Positions 9,740-20,769 of a stretch of 64,000 nucleotides of DNA are shown here, in pieces. The notes beneath the pieces are model-generated. The model made no database searches, had not been told where the DNA came from, and saw only the letters and a program-made list of their open reading frames with translations. A program made the position numbers and the translations under genes. This DNA is from Tretioscincus oriximinensis (lineage: Eukaryota > Chordata > Lepidosauria > Squamata > Gymnophthalmidae). The stretch is from assembly GCA_022410635.1 (NCBI GenBank), contig JAJVDF010000779.1:279649-343648 (forward strand), in the 5' to 3' direction. Position 1 is the first letter of the stretch; each line of letters starts with the position of its first letter.

Positions 9740-11080
9740 TGTCAATGTGTAGTGAAGAAANACAGTTTGTAGAAAGCAGGGAACATCTCTGATAGATGTA
9801 GGTCCAATAGCAGATCAATGCCAATCTAAGAGTACAATTTTGGACCTATTGGCTGATTTTGAAATATTAGTCCCTTAATGTTTGGAAATGGTCTATGGAG
9901 ACCACTTGGGTAAGAGCAGAAAACAGGACATAACTGCATATAATTTGAATATTCTATTTTATCATCCCTTTATGGGCTTCTCAAGCAGAAGACAAAAGCA
10001 AAGCTTTCCTTTTTTCCCTGAACTCCAGAAATCCACTCCTAGAGGCCACAGACAACCGTGAGCAGTTCTGAATGCCTGTTGGTGATGGGGGTTACCCTAA
10101 AGACTGCAATAGATACCCTGGTAGCAGTTGCATGGTCTGTTTTAAATGGTCAGTGTGTGAGAGACAGTAAAATAGCTTAAGGCAAAAGAAAGAGACTCAA
10201 GTCAAAGTTTCAAGGAAAGTGGTTACCTTGGAAACAAGGAACGTGGAAATAATCCCATTTAATGAGTGATAACAGCTTAAATATCCTCTGCTCACAGGTG
10301 AGGCAAAGGTGATCAGCTGATCTGAAATCTTCCCAGGTTTCCTCTGAGTCTCTGATGAGTCCTTATCAATTTTTCTGCCCATACTATCAGTTCTGAAAGT
10401 TTCCTATGAGAAAGAGGAAGAAAATCAATCCTCTCTTTTTAGCCACCATGTGCTTGAAAACTCCATTACTGTATCCTCTTCATCACACTTCATTGAGCTG
10501 GTTTTTGTGATGCAAAGTTCCATTCATAAAAGCCCAGCAGGGAGATTGTGGGCAGACTGCCAAGAGTAATTATGTTGCAACATTTGATCAGATAAGGCTG
10601 ACTAGAAAGCCACTGTATAAGCAAGGCTTTTATGGGGGGGAAAGACAGGTGGTTTTATAACAAAATAAGGATCCAAGGAACACAATTTCAACAACTATTT
10701 CCTTCATGACAAGCTATACATTGTTATTGTTGTTGTTGTTCTACTCTATTGAATTTCACTTTGAGCCCCAGAGGTGAATACCAAAAATGAAAGAAAAGCA
10801 AACAAAACTCTTCAAAATAATTACAAACAATAAAATAAAAATACTAAGTCATTATTTAATGATGGATGACAATTAGGTAGACTTTAAAGGCGGTGGGAAT
10901 CTAACCAATGCACAAATAACAGAATGTTAGACTATTAGAAGAGCTAAAATTCTTTCTATACATTTATTAAATATATAAGATCTGAAAGTTCTCTTGAAAT
11001 TTGTTTATTGCATTTATTGAAGAAGACATAGGAGTTCTGACTTTGCTCCAAATTACTTGAGTTTCTTGTGAACCTTTATG
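9740..11080. other. Unassigned stretch
   Basis: No recognisable element or gene is visible. A short (TTG)n run lies at 10722-10740. An open frame of 61 codons at 10197-10382 (minus) has no recognisable features. Confidence 0.5.
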
Positions 11081-11083
11081 AAA

Positions 11084-11435
11084 TCAGGTTGCAATATCTG
11101 GGCCTTGAAAGATGGCATTTAAGAGGTGATCTGATTGAAGTGTGAGGACAAACAAAGAAAAGTATTTTTTCACGCAGAAGAGGGGGTGGTGNCTGGATAG
11201 CTTTAAAACAGGATTAGACATGTTCATGGAAACCAAGGGTATAAATATCTAGTAGGATGGATCTCTTGATACTGCAGGATTCCTGAAGTATTATTTGCAG
11301 GGAGCTGAGACCAGATGAGGGTTTTGCCTCTTGTTTCAAATTTCTCAGGTGTAACTGAGGAGCCACGTCTGAGACAGAATGCTGGATTAGATGGGCCCCA
11401 GTCGATTCAGCATGGCTCCTCTTATGTTCTTATGA
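11084..11435 (+). mobile_element. CR1-type LINE 3' end
   Basis: In order the copy has 'GGCATTTAAGAGGTGATCTG', 'AAAGTATTTTTTCACGCAG', 'GATAGCTTTAAAACAGGATT', 'GACAGAATGCTGGATTAG' and a terminal 'TCTTATGTTCTTATG'. The short direct repeat of the TTCTTATG octamer is the CR1-style 3' terminus. A deletion in the middle ('GAGGGGGTGGTGNCTGG') removes part of the 'TGTGGAATTTACTTCC' segment present in other copies. Confidence 0.8.
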
Positions 11436-11439
11436 TACT

Positions 11440-12450
11440 GAGATTTGATCTTGGACTGCTGTGTCCACAAAGCACACATTTTGCTACTGTGATAGAGTCC
11501 TCTTGATCACATTTTGAAAAATTGTAGAAAACTATTGCATTTTAAAATATTTTTATGTCTCATAAACTGACATGTTTTACTTGTTAAACCGTTTTGGATT
11601 CCCCCCTCCTTTAGTTACACAGGATTTTACTTCAACGGAGGTATACCCACCATCTGTTCCTTTAATATGGTGCTCTTAAATAGCTGTAGGCAGAACGTAT
11701 GGTTTTTTTTAACTTTGCCCTTGAGATTACTAAATAATCTGCTTCTTTTTACAGCTTGATCATTAAGGCCATAGATCTTGCTTTAAACATTAGGGTCAAA
11801 TTCATATTGGCATTAATAAATGATAAAGCTTCAATCAAGAGATTTTTTTACAAGCAATTTAATAGTGAGGTTGGACTCTTTCTCAGTAGAGCAACTTTTT
11901 TCATTTCTTCTGAATATCAAAAGTCATTTCAGAAGCCAACAATGTTGAGTCAAAGGCTAATGGGCAAATTCCTCTCTTCTTTAGGATTCCCAATCTAGAA
12001 TGGATGTCTTTCTCTGAAATACTAGGTTTGCCACTCCATAAGCCTTGTTGTTGCTGTATTTACTTATCTGCCACATTTGAATTGCTGCATTCCAGGCTCC
12101 CAGCAGAACTTACAATATGCCAATGTTTAGAAAATCTGGCTTGCTGACTTGTCACAAAAAGGAATGGAAGAAGAAAATCAAATAAACTCAGATAGTATTT
12201 CTTAACTCCACATTTTCGCAATCACCAAGAAAGACAGAAGAAAAGAGGGAGAGAGAAAAACTATGCATTACTGGTGTTTAATTACAAGGTTCTCAGCAGA
12301 ATAGCTTTGATTGCATGTGGAAAGTTCATTGTTAGGGCAGCCAAAAAAGAGGACTAAAGAATATATACATGCCAGTATAAAACATGTTGATTTATTTTTT
12401 AAAAAATCATGCAGTTTTCCTAAACAATGACTCTCATTATGGAAGAATAA
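11440..12450. other. Unassigned stretch
   Basis: AT-rich with no recurring motif. The 80-codon frame at 11756-11998 (+) has no recognisable domain. Confidence 0.5.
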
Positions 12451-12453
12451 AAT

Positions 12454-12537
12454 ATATACTGCTCAAAACAATTAAGGGAACACTTTAACATATACTGTTA
12501 TGTTAAAGTGTTCCCTTAATTGTTTTGATCAGTATAT
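12454..12537. mobile_element. Tc1-type palindromic MITE, copy 1
   Basis: The unit 'TACTGCTCAAAACAATTAAG' reads into 'GGAACACTTTAACATA', a 5-bp centre, and then the reverse complement of the arm ending '...GTTTTGATCAGTA'. The arms are complementary over about 37 bp with very few mismatches. TA dinucleotides lie at both borders, as expected for Tc1/mariner insertion. The terminal sequence matches my recollection of Tc1-like inverted repeats common in fish and amphibians. Confidence 0.85.
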
Positions 12538-12954
12538 TTTATCTTAGTGAAGAAGTTGTTAACTAACTAGTTCATGTATATTCAATCACTCCTTAAACTA
12601 TTGTACATAAGTAACTCCCCATTCTTCTTTTCATTTGTTGTTTTTCAAATGTATGTGGACTCTTCTTTTAAATTAGCATTTTCTAATAGATTGGTGGGTC
12701 TTCACTGTTTTCTCTAAAGTAGGACATCAGATCATGCAACCCCACAGCTTCCTTTCATTTTCATGACATTTAAGGTGAATGCCTATCATTTTATCTTTTT
12801 TAAGAATACACACAACTCAGGTAGCTGTATTTCTTAAGAAAACAGAGCATTGATGCACCCAGCTGGTAAATGGTAAAGATGCCCTTGAGCTGAGCTTAAT
12901 TCCTGGTGACTTTGTGAACACATCTATGCAGTTTTCTTGGTAAAGATATAGAAG

Positions 12955-13060
12955 TGGCCTTTTCTGCACTGGATATAATTCTGGATAATATCCCGGAACA
13001 GAGACCTGTCTTCTGTATGTTAGTGCAAACTATGGCAGGTTCCAGGTAAGTCTTGTTGTG
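12955..13060. repeat. Family C repeat, partial
   Basis: 'GGATATAATTCTGGATAATA' and 'GTTAGTGCAAACTATGGCAG' followed by 'GTTCCAGG' match the family-C blocks at 42465-42530, 43760-43860 and 46660-46740. The most complete copy (43730-43890) has inverted ends. This copy shows only one side clearly. Confidence 0.5.
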
Positions 13061-13379
13061 GTTTGTGCTAGCATGCAGATATCAGATCCTGCTTCTAAGT
13101 TATAATCCAGTCTACCCTGGGTTCGCAATCACCTTTTTTGGATAGATGCTGGGGATGAAAATTACAGACCTATGATTTCAAAACAGTTGGTCTACATCAA
13201 ACTGTGGTCACATTTATAAGCACTATGAAGATGCCAAATTTCAAGACTTTTTTCCATCCCAGACCTTATATTGTGTGTATGAACAAGAGTAGCCTGATAT
13301 AGTCACCTAGTGATGACTGATACAGAACAGAGTATATTTGATGATAACCTTTGATGTCAGAAAGCTGTGGATATTGTGA

Positions 13380-13850
13380 GACTGGAGAAAGAATAACCAA
13401 GGAACTGGAACACCTCCCTTATGCGTTTCTTTTATCTATCACACAACACTAGAACCAGGGGTTAATGATTCTTATAGACATCTGATGGACAGGAGAGTTA
13501 GGATGGACAAGGGGAAATATTTTTTCACCTAGAAAGTCATTAGTCTATGGAATTTACTACTAAAGAAGTAGTGATGACAATGTGTCTGTATAGCTTTAGG
13601 AAAGAATTAAACAAGTTCATGGATGTTAGATCTACCAAAGTCTACTAGATGTTGCTTGCAGGTTGGTGAGACATGTAGGATCTCTCTAAATACCATTTAC
13701 AGGGAGTCAGGAGCAGGTGAAGATTTTGCCACTTTCCTCTACTTGAGATGTCCATCAGCACTTTGCGGGCCTCTGTGTGAGAAAGAATGCTTGACCAGAT
13801 GGACTGTGGACTAATTTAGCAGGCCTTCTCTTACGATTTCATGTAAGATT
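13380..13850 (+). mobile_element. CR1-type LINE 3' end, diverged
   Basis: The order of blocks follows the CR1 family: 'ACACCTCCCTTATGCG', 'CACAACACTAGAACCAGGGG', 'TATTTTTTCACCTAGAAAG', 'GTCTATGGAATTTACTAC', 'AGAATTAAACAAGTTCATGG', 'GAAAGAATGCTTGACCAG'. The terminal TTCTTATG repeats are degraded to 'TCTCTTACGATTTC'. It is older than the copies at 29 and 41 kb. Confidence 0.7.
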
Positions 13851-14149
13851 TCCAGTACAGCGCATTAAAACGCATTTCCCCCCAGCTTTTCTAAGTTCAA
13901 AATGAAAATTAAGTTGCCATTCAGTTCTTCTCCTGAGTCCTGTACTTCAGTTGCTGCTGCTTACACCAGTCAGTGTACACACTGTACTTCATCCTGCTTT
14001 TGACCCTTTCCATGGTAAGATTGTTAATATTCAGGTTGCTCTCCAGGGCAGGGCAGTCTAGAAATGGAATCCTGCTTTGTTTTATTTTTGCTTAGTCACT
14101 TCTGTTATGATACGCCATAGATAAGGATTACACAAGAAGGTATGTAAAG

Positions 14150-14610
14150 ATTTTTTTTGTTTAATTTCTGTGTATTAAAAAACGCCCCACAAATGTATTA
14201 CATTCTTTATCATACATCCAATTGCATACACATCATAACATATCCATTACTATGATTCTACTATTAACATTCCATTAATAAGTATATCTCACCTTCCCTT
14301 CCCCATCCTTTATCCCCCCTTGGCTACAGAACTTATTCCTAAATGTAGAATTTTTACTATCAATATCTTTACATTTTTATACACTCCTTCATTGTTCATT
14401 ATATCCTTTTCCATACATAACAGGGGCTTCCATTTGTTTTTCACAAGTTCATGGGTCTGAATTTTCCTTCGCCCTACCGCCCTACCAACTTTCCTTCATG
14501 ATATCAAATTTTAATTGATCTACGATTTGTTTATGCCAATTCGCTACGGCCCACTCCTCCTCCTCCTTCCACCCTAGAACCATAAGAAGCTGTTCTATTC
14601 CATAATGTAA
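14150..14610 (-). mobile_element. L1-type LINE ORF2 C-terminus and 3' UTR, decayed
   Basis: On the minus strand the region around 14570-14500 translates to an Glu-rich then 'WAVANWHKQIVDQLKFD' segment, followed by 'ENKWKPLLCMEK'. Spacing and Trp/Lys content resemble the end of L1 ORF2, and the region continues into an A-rich 3' UTR. A related 3' UTR is seen at 44.0-44.6 kb, where the ORF2 tail is clearer. Stops and frameshifts are frequent. Confidence 0.5.
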
Positions 14611-14649
14611 CTTCCCATGGTTCTAGATCCTTCTGAATTCAGTAAGACT

Positions 14650-16130
14650 TACATAATAATTTCTTTATATATGTTGACTTTTATACCTGGATGTTCCCAA
14701 ACAGTCATATGAATGAAACACGTGTTTGCAGTGCTTTGCAGCTTATTGCATGTGACTTGGTGTTCGAAAGAAGTCATTCAGAAAAGGTGGTTGCTAAGCA
14801 GATGTTCTGTAATGAACGGCTTAATGTAGTGGTGTTGAGGATGATACCAGACTTCCAGGTAAAAAACAGCCTGAGCTCTCATAGATTGTAATCACAGCCT
14901 AACAAGGACCTATAGGTTGTAAGTATCCGTCATAGGCTACGTGCATATGATGTTTTTCTACTTCGTTTGTTGGGCAATCAAGAAATCTTGGGCTAAGAGT
15001 TTTTCAGTAGTTGACCCGCAATAAATGCCTTTTCCCCCGGAATAAACTATTGCTCAGATATTCAGGTATTCTTCCAGAGAACTCCCGTGTTCTCGAGACC
15101 GTATGCATGAGCACAAATTAAACATGAGACGATAAAACAATTGAGAAAACAGCTGGCTGTTGTGAGTAAAAAGAATAATCTTGGACTGCACTGCAACGAG
15201 ATCAATGAGCAATATTATGGAGCTGGGGCATTGGTCATGGAATATACATGTTTGGTGTGCACGGACACATGATTGCTAAATTGTGGATTATAACATTGCA
15301 GTGATTTTTAAGACATAGTGTGCACCTATCCTGAGTGTGAACTACTGTAAAATGTCATTCTGTATTACATGGAACACATAGACCTCTCCAGATGTTCTCT
15401 TGGCTACTTATATGTAGTTTGTATATTGTAGTTTATATCTTGCTGTATTTTAATATTATTTTACCTTTTTTTGTATTTCTTTAAGAGGTCTACAATAATG
15501 GCTGCAGTTGCTTTTCTATAGATGTGTTTAAGGCCTCCTTCAGCAACGAAAGGTAAGATATAACTAAGAAAACAAGTATTTGGAATAGATATTTACCTTA
15601 ATCATGATCCCAAACAGGGCTTTTTACATTAGCTCTTTAAACTTATAAAGCATACTCATTCACACAATTTATATGACGTCTAATCTTGCTCCTTGTAGTT
15701 AATCATGACACATTGCCCATGGCATGTAAGCCTCAGTAGGTCGCACATCTCATATATCAATATGGATAGGAAAGGGAACCGGTATTCCATCTACATTTTA
15801 CAGAAACAAATGGAAATTTGATTATAATGGAGCAAAATGTCTCTCTTCAAAGAATACTGCACCTTTTACAAACAAGATATATCAAAGTAAACTCCTGATC
15901 TGGCAGTTAGTTCATGACAAAAAGTGTCACATGAGCTACAGCTACATTGTTGAAAAACATCATCCTTATTATAACCCTAGAAGATCAAATTGGCATAAGC
16001 TAATCATATCAACAATAAACCTCTGGAGTTCAAAACACAGAAACATAACCAAACATCTGGAAACCTTGGGGTGAAATTGTTTAAGCTCTTGTTAAGGTTG
16101 GTATTCTTGGGTCAGTAGTTATTTGGGAGC
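14650..16130. other. Unassigned stretch
   Basis: No family seen elsewhere in this window is recognised. A 66-codon frame at 14691-14891 (+) has no known motif. The sequence is low to moderate in GC with few repeats. Confidence 0.5.
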
Positions 16131-16139
16131 AATAAAGGG

Positions 16140-16590
16140 TGCTTTCCCACAACATATTTTGTTTTGTTATGTCTATTAAATCAGAAAAAACATATTCGTG
16201 ATTCCCACCTAACATTAATTTTCCATGCTGTTTATTGTCTTCCCCTTACATTTCCTTGTATTCTTGGGCACGTGGCATTTCCCATAAGTCATTGCTGCGC
16301 TTGTCTTGCTGCCGTTCTCAGCATTCTCTGCAAGGTGAAGGCAATGGACTTTTATATCTAGCTTTGAAGTTTCATGATATTTAACCATGATATTTTATGA
16401 AGGCTATTTTTTGGATTTCAGAAACATCCGCTGTTTAATTAAACAGTGGCTGAAAAATCCGAGACCATGGGCCTTTTTAGCAAATGGATTGCTGAACTTG
16501 TGCGAACTCATGAGAAGGTTTCTACATGATATTGCTACCATCTTGGTAAAAATTATTCATGTGGATGCAGCCTAACTATTGGAAGATTAC
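16140..16590 (-). repeat. Family A (subtype ii) copy
   Basis: The copy contains 'CATAAGTCATTGCTGCGCTT', 'CAGCATTCTCTGCAAGG' and the terminal block 'GCTACCATCTTGGTAAAAAT' followed by 'GTGGATGCAGCC'. The same blocks in the same order occur at 49515-49840. The 'ACCNNGATGGTAGC' terminal block is also shared with subtype-i copies (23220-23260, 63100-63140). Confidence 0.6.
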
Positions 16591-16739
16591 AGACAAATGC
16601 ACAGACAGCGAATTTTGTCCTTTTCCACATGATTTAGTATCTCAGCTCTCAGAAAGATGCGGGACAAAGTTGACTTTGTTGCTTGGAACACGACACAAGT
16701 AGCCCATTTGGAATGGCCAACTGAGTCCACAATGGCCAA

Positions 16740-17005
16740 CTGTAGCCTTATCCACAAGCTAGCAAGGGATCTCCTAGCACATAGACCTGTCTACTTCTTC
16801 AGATTTTAGGGAATAATACGTCTGAGTGCTGGAAGTAACAATGTAAATGTGTGTGTTCAATCAAGTTAATTACAGCTCAAGTACAATAGTTAATCTTTCC
16901 AAGTGGAAGGGAATGCTTGGGGAAGGAATGCAACTTGGTAGAAGTGTTGCAATCAAATATAGGCAATAAAGTGGAGAGAAGAATAGTTATTGGCTACTAG
17001 GGTTG
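16740..17005. repeat. Family B, one arm with extended flank
   Basis: 'AGACCTGTCTACTTCTTCAG' is the central block of family B. The following approximately 200 bp ('TTAGGGAATAA...', 'GTTCAATCAAGTTAATTACA', 'AATAAAGTGGAGAGAAGAA') is matched by 18060-18295. The two copies therefore share an extended unit beyond the common foldback arm. Confidence 0.55.
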
Positions 17006-17083
17006 ATGCCTGGATGCTGCCTCAGGAATTGGAGTGACAGACAGATTTCCTCCTAAATGGCTTTGAAGGTAACTGAGAGCAGG

Positions 17084-17279
17084 TAGACTGACCAGATGAC
17101 CGCTTTTTGAGGGGGTTGATAACCCAGTTTTGGGGTGGCTCCCAGTTTTTTTTGAGGATTTTTTTTAAAAAAAAATTTTTTATTTTTTTGTTTTTGAATT
17201 TTTTTCCTTAGAAAAAAACAGGAGGTCCCCCAAAAATGGGTTTTTACCCCTCCCCAAAAGTGGTCATCTGGTCAGCCTA
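17084..17279. mobile_element. hAT-like hairpin MITE, copy 1
   Basis: The ends are 'TAGACTGACCAGATGACC' and 'GGTCATCTGGTCAGCCTA'. The arms carry 'AACCCAGTTTTGGGGTGGC' and 'CCAAAAATGGGTTTTTACCC'. The centre is an A/T-only stretch. Three other copies have the same layout. No clean target-site duplication is visible for this copy. Confidence 0.8.
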
Positions 17280-17419
17280 GGTAATGGCTTTTACTTTTTC
17301 TTTCTGCTTAAATGAGATGCCCAGATGAGTGAAAAAAACTGGAGGGATTTGGCTTGGATCCTCTTATGTTCTTATGTTTTTGTCACTTCTCTTTCCCCAG
17401 TTTTCCTATTGCGTATATG

Positions 17420-17670
17420 TGTGCACTTTTAATTGGGTTTGCCATCTGGCTGACTGCTTGTTAGATTTGCTCATATACCAGTTATCTATACCTCAGCCAG
17501 GATCAGTATGTAAGCTCTCAGCAATGGTCCAACTTTTCCTTCCCCCACTTTTAGGCACAGTTGTTTTGAATATTAATTCTCCATCATGTTTTTATTTTGT
17601 TAGCCACCTTAAGACTTTCGAGTATAGGGTGGGGATAAAAGTTCGAACAAACTAACAAACAAATAGATTG
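17420..17670 (+). mobile_element. L2-type LINE 3' UTR tail
   Basis: The end 'GTTAGCCACCTTAAGACTTT' plus 'CGAGTATAGGGTGGGGATAA' followed by an (AAC)-rich tail is the L2-like 3' terminus also seen at 28050, 43000 and 45420. The upstream part is weakly similar and the 5' limit is a guess. Confidence 0.5.
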
Positions 17671-17944
17671 GTGCTGAGAATTGCAAAAGATATTATGTAT
17701 GCAATGGTGGCAAATCTGGCGCACACCTCCCTTTTAAATTCAGTCTCTTTTACTTTAAGTTCAGTAAAACATTGTGGCTGGATAACCTTCATTCCCCTGG
17801 CCACGATGTTACCATATAGGTCTTTCAGAACTCTATGGACCATTTCCTGAGGTTAAAAATGGGAGGCTGTTGCCAGCAAAGATGAAGCTGCCACAAGAGA
17901 GGGGATAAACTCTTAGGGAGCAGTTCTCTGCCTCACTATTTCAC

Positions 17945-18300
17945 AGATTTCAAACAAACAGCCGTGTAAATCTTTGTCCAGAAAATCTAACAAGGGGGTC
18001 TAGCAGCACTTTAGAGACTAACAAGAGAAAGGTAGGAGGCATGAGCTTTTGTAGATAAGTGTACTTCTTCAAATACTAGGGAACAAATGCCAGGGACAGA
18101 CTACTATATATGTGAAAATCTGAGTACAGGAAATAACAAGAGACCTGTAAATGTGGTTGAGGGGATTAACAAGTACAGGTAAAGCACACAAGTCAATCCT
18201 CTTACAAGGAGGGAAGGGCCTGGAGGAAAGAGATGCAGCTAGGTAAAAAGTATCAATCAAATATATATAGAAAAGTGGAGAGAAAACCAGTCCCAGAGTG
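17945..18300. repeat. Family B copy with extended flank
   Basis: 'TAGCAGCACTTTAGAGACTA', 'GGAGGCATGAGCTTTTGTAG' and 'GTGTACTTCTTCA' are the family-B arm. The extension to 18300, ending 'AAAAGTGGAGAGAAAACCAG', is homologous to 16800-17000. Confidence 0.6.
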
Positions 18301-18309
18301 CCCCGACGA

Positions 18310-19310
18310 GGCTGGGAACTTAACTGGCATTGTTTTATGTGTTATGTACAAGGAAACCATTGTCTCTGTTATGGTCCTTGTTGATGAACTGGGATTTGTG
18401 GCTATTTTTTTTTCAAATCTTCCTTCATAGTTGCTTTATTTTCGAATCTTCCTTCATAGTTTTTTTGTTTCAAGTGCTTCTATGGGTGCTTATAGTGGGA
18501 ACACAACTGACTGAGTGACTCTGCACCCTCCCAGTGATCTGTGACAGAGCAGACCATGCGCCATTGTGGGTGAGTTGCTGTGCTGTATAAGAGTGCCGAG
18601 CAGATATTGCCAGTGCTTTATTGAACATAGTGGACTTTACAGGGGTTGCACTTATGTTTTTCTGCCATTCAAGCTGGTTATGTTTTAATATGGCAAGTTC
18701 ACATTAAAAACAGAACACCTATGCATATCCCATTTTATTCTCAGTACACTGTAGATTGACTTTTATCTGCTTATGATTCAGTTTTCCCCTGTTAGTCTAC
18801 CTGTTAGACTGGATTATCTATTGCTGGAAGCATGTGTTCTCCAAGAGCCATTCCAGGAGGGAAGGTCCTTACAGATTGATGGTCTCATCTCTGTACCAGG
18901 ATGGAAGGCTTGGGAAATAGCCTCTGACATCATGCTTCTCATCAGGTGTCTACATGTACAATGGTTTAGGGTGCCATTTTGGACACTGTATTGTGTTCTG
19001 TGGTTCCATATCTGTGGATGGAATATGCTAGGAGGGCCATGCTTTATTTTAATAAGACAGAAAAGAAATCCCTAGACCCTGCCATAAGCTGTGTTAATAG
19101 TGAATGTGGAAAAGGTTGTACTTCCAGACATTATATCCTTGAAGGCAAGATAGGGAACAGGAATATTTCTAAATGGAATGCCTGCATCCATATGGAAAAG
19201 TCTAATCTGGCACACTGAAAATAGGTCTAAGGCAACACAGCTATAGTACTCTGCTATCCTACCAACCCTTTTCACAACTAATCCTGGTTAAAAACTTTGG
19301 AATTTGGCTA
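18310..19310. other. Unassigned stretch
   Basis: There is a short internal direct repeat ('AATCTTCCTTCATAG' at about 18417 and 18446). Frames up to 100 codons are present but have no recognisable domain and lack codon-like constraint that I can see. Confidence 0.45.
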
Positions 19311-19312
19311 AA

Positions 19313-19592
19313 AATGGTGGCACAGAGGTTAAAGGTTTCAGAGTTTCAACAGAGATGCCGAAGTTTGAAGCCCTGTGTCTGCTGTGGTGAGGAGTGAGCT
19401 CTCTTTACTTGCCTTAGCTTCAGCCAACCCAGCTATTCAAAAGCAAGTAAAACTGCAAGTAGATTAGTGGGTACCTTCACAACATGAAGGGTAAAGGGAA
19501 GAGATGGAATAAATGTAAGCATTTGGGTTTTAATAAGCCGCTCTAAGTCCCTTTGGGTGAGAAGGGCAGGGTATAAAAACAGATCCTCTTCC
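19313..19592 (+). mobile_element. SINE-1 (tRNA-derived) copy, plus strand
   Basis: The head is 'ATGGTGGCACAGAGGTTAAA', the B-box region 'GAAGTTTGAAGCCCTGTG', the middle 'CAGCCAACCCAGCTATTCAA', and the tail 'AGCCGCTCTAAGTCCCTTTG' with 'GGGCAGGGTATAAAAA'. The tail here keeps 'GGGTGAGAAGGGCAGGGTAT', closer to the LINE-type 3' end than the younger copies. Confidence 0.7.
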
Positions 19593-19657
19593 TTCTTCCA
19601 TTGCACCAGATCTTTACTTCACCTGGTTCATTATTGCTTCAATCGAAACATTCTCTG

Positions 19658-19910
19658 GAAGAAGAGGAGGTGGAGGAAGAAGAAAGAAGAGTATCCTGCT
19701 TTTCTCAACCTGAAGGCAATCATATCAGCTTACATAACCTGTTTTTTCTCTTCACAACTGAAACCTTGTGAAGTAGGGGAGGCTGAGAGACCTCTAAAGA
19801 ACTGTCATTACCAAGGTCACCTGGTCTAACTCCATGGAAGACTGCAGAATCAAGCCAGGAAACTTCCACATCAGAGTCTGGCACTCTAACCACAAGACCA
19901 GGCTGCTGTG
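19658..19910 (-). mobile_element. SINE-2 copy, minus strand
   Basis: It is homologous to 1635-1885 in the same orientation, with 'CTTTTCTCAACCTGAAGG', 'ACCTTGTGAAGTAGGGGAGG', 'AAGGTCACC' and 'CAGAGTCTGGCACTCTAACC'. The GAA-rich tail (19658-19690) differs from the (AAAT)n tail of other SINE-2 copies, so this pair may be a separate subfamily. Confidence 0.65.
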
Positions 19911-19914
19911 ACTG

Positions 19915-20735
19915 CACAAGCACATCTGTGGCACACGAGAAAATACTTGTGTCCACGAAAGCAAAATGACCAGCTGGGTAGTTTATTTTCTGCTTCCCAA
20001 ATTCAAAGCATTTCTCCTTTAGTCTTTACTTCTTCAGATTGTTTAAACATGCCCCCTACCTTTCTTGTTGAATACATTCCTTCCCTCCTCCATGACCCAT
20101 GGCAATCATTTTATGATTAGAATCTCAGGACTTTAATACTCCACAAGTGCCCAAGGACTACAAAGGTTGGAGATCCTGGTGTACTTTGACTGCAACTGCC
20201 TCCACAGAATCTTTTCTTGTGCTACCTGGAGATTATAAGCCTGAGAGCAGGGACCTGTCACACATTATTAACATTTGGTTCTCCACTTGGAAAGGCTTTA
20301 AAAGCAGGTTCTTTTTAAAGCTTTAAAAGGCTTAAGAGCAGGAAAAAAACCATAGTAATATAGTATGCAGAATACATCCATTTTATTTTTAAACTGCTAG
20401 ATGGTTCTAGCATCTGTCCTATCCCCCCAGCCACCCCCACTGGTTAAGGTCCGGCTAGGCATCATCAAGAGTACCAGCATTTTACCAGCAAAGGCTGCCA
20501 GCCCTCTGCAGTCCACCATGGGACTGCCATTTGTAGAGACCTGGGGGTACAGTCGCTGCATTTATATCCCATCCTTTATTCACCATGGAAACAGACCTGA
20601 TGTCTAGCTGACCAGCATGTGTCTCTCAGATGCTGTTTCATCCAGGACATGACCAAAAGTAAGCTTGCTTAGTTAGTTACAAGAAGTTAGCTTGCTTAGT
20701 TGTCCATATGGAGCTTAAAATCCAGGGTTTGAAGC
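19915..20735. other. Unassigned stretch
   Basis: No recurring family is recognised. A short internal repetition, 'TTTTAAAGCTTTAAAAGG', lies near 20312. The 68-codon frame at 20401-20607 (+) is proline-rich at its start but not recognised. Confidence 0.45.
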
Positions 20736-20769
20736 TTTGGGTTTATCTCATTTGTTTTTCAGAGCACTG

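Noticed and set aside
17084..17287. 8-bp target-site duplication for hairpin MITE copy 1
   Set aside because: The flanks AGAGCAGG and GGTAATGG do not match, so I do not claim a duplication for this copy.
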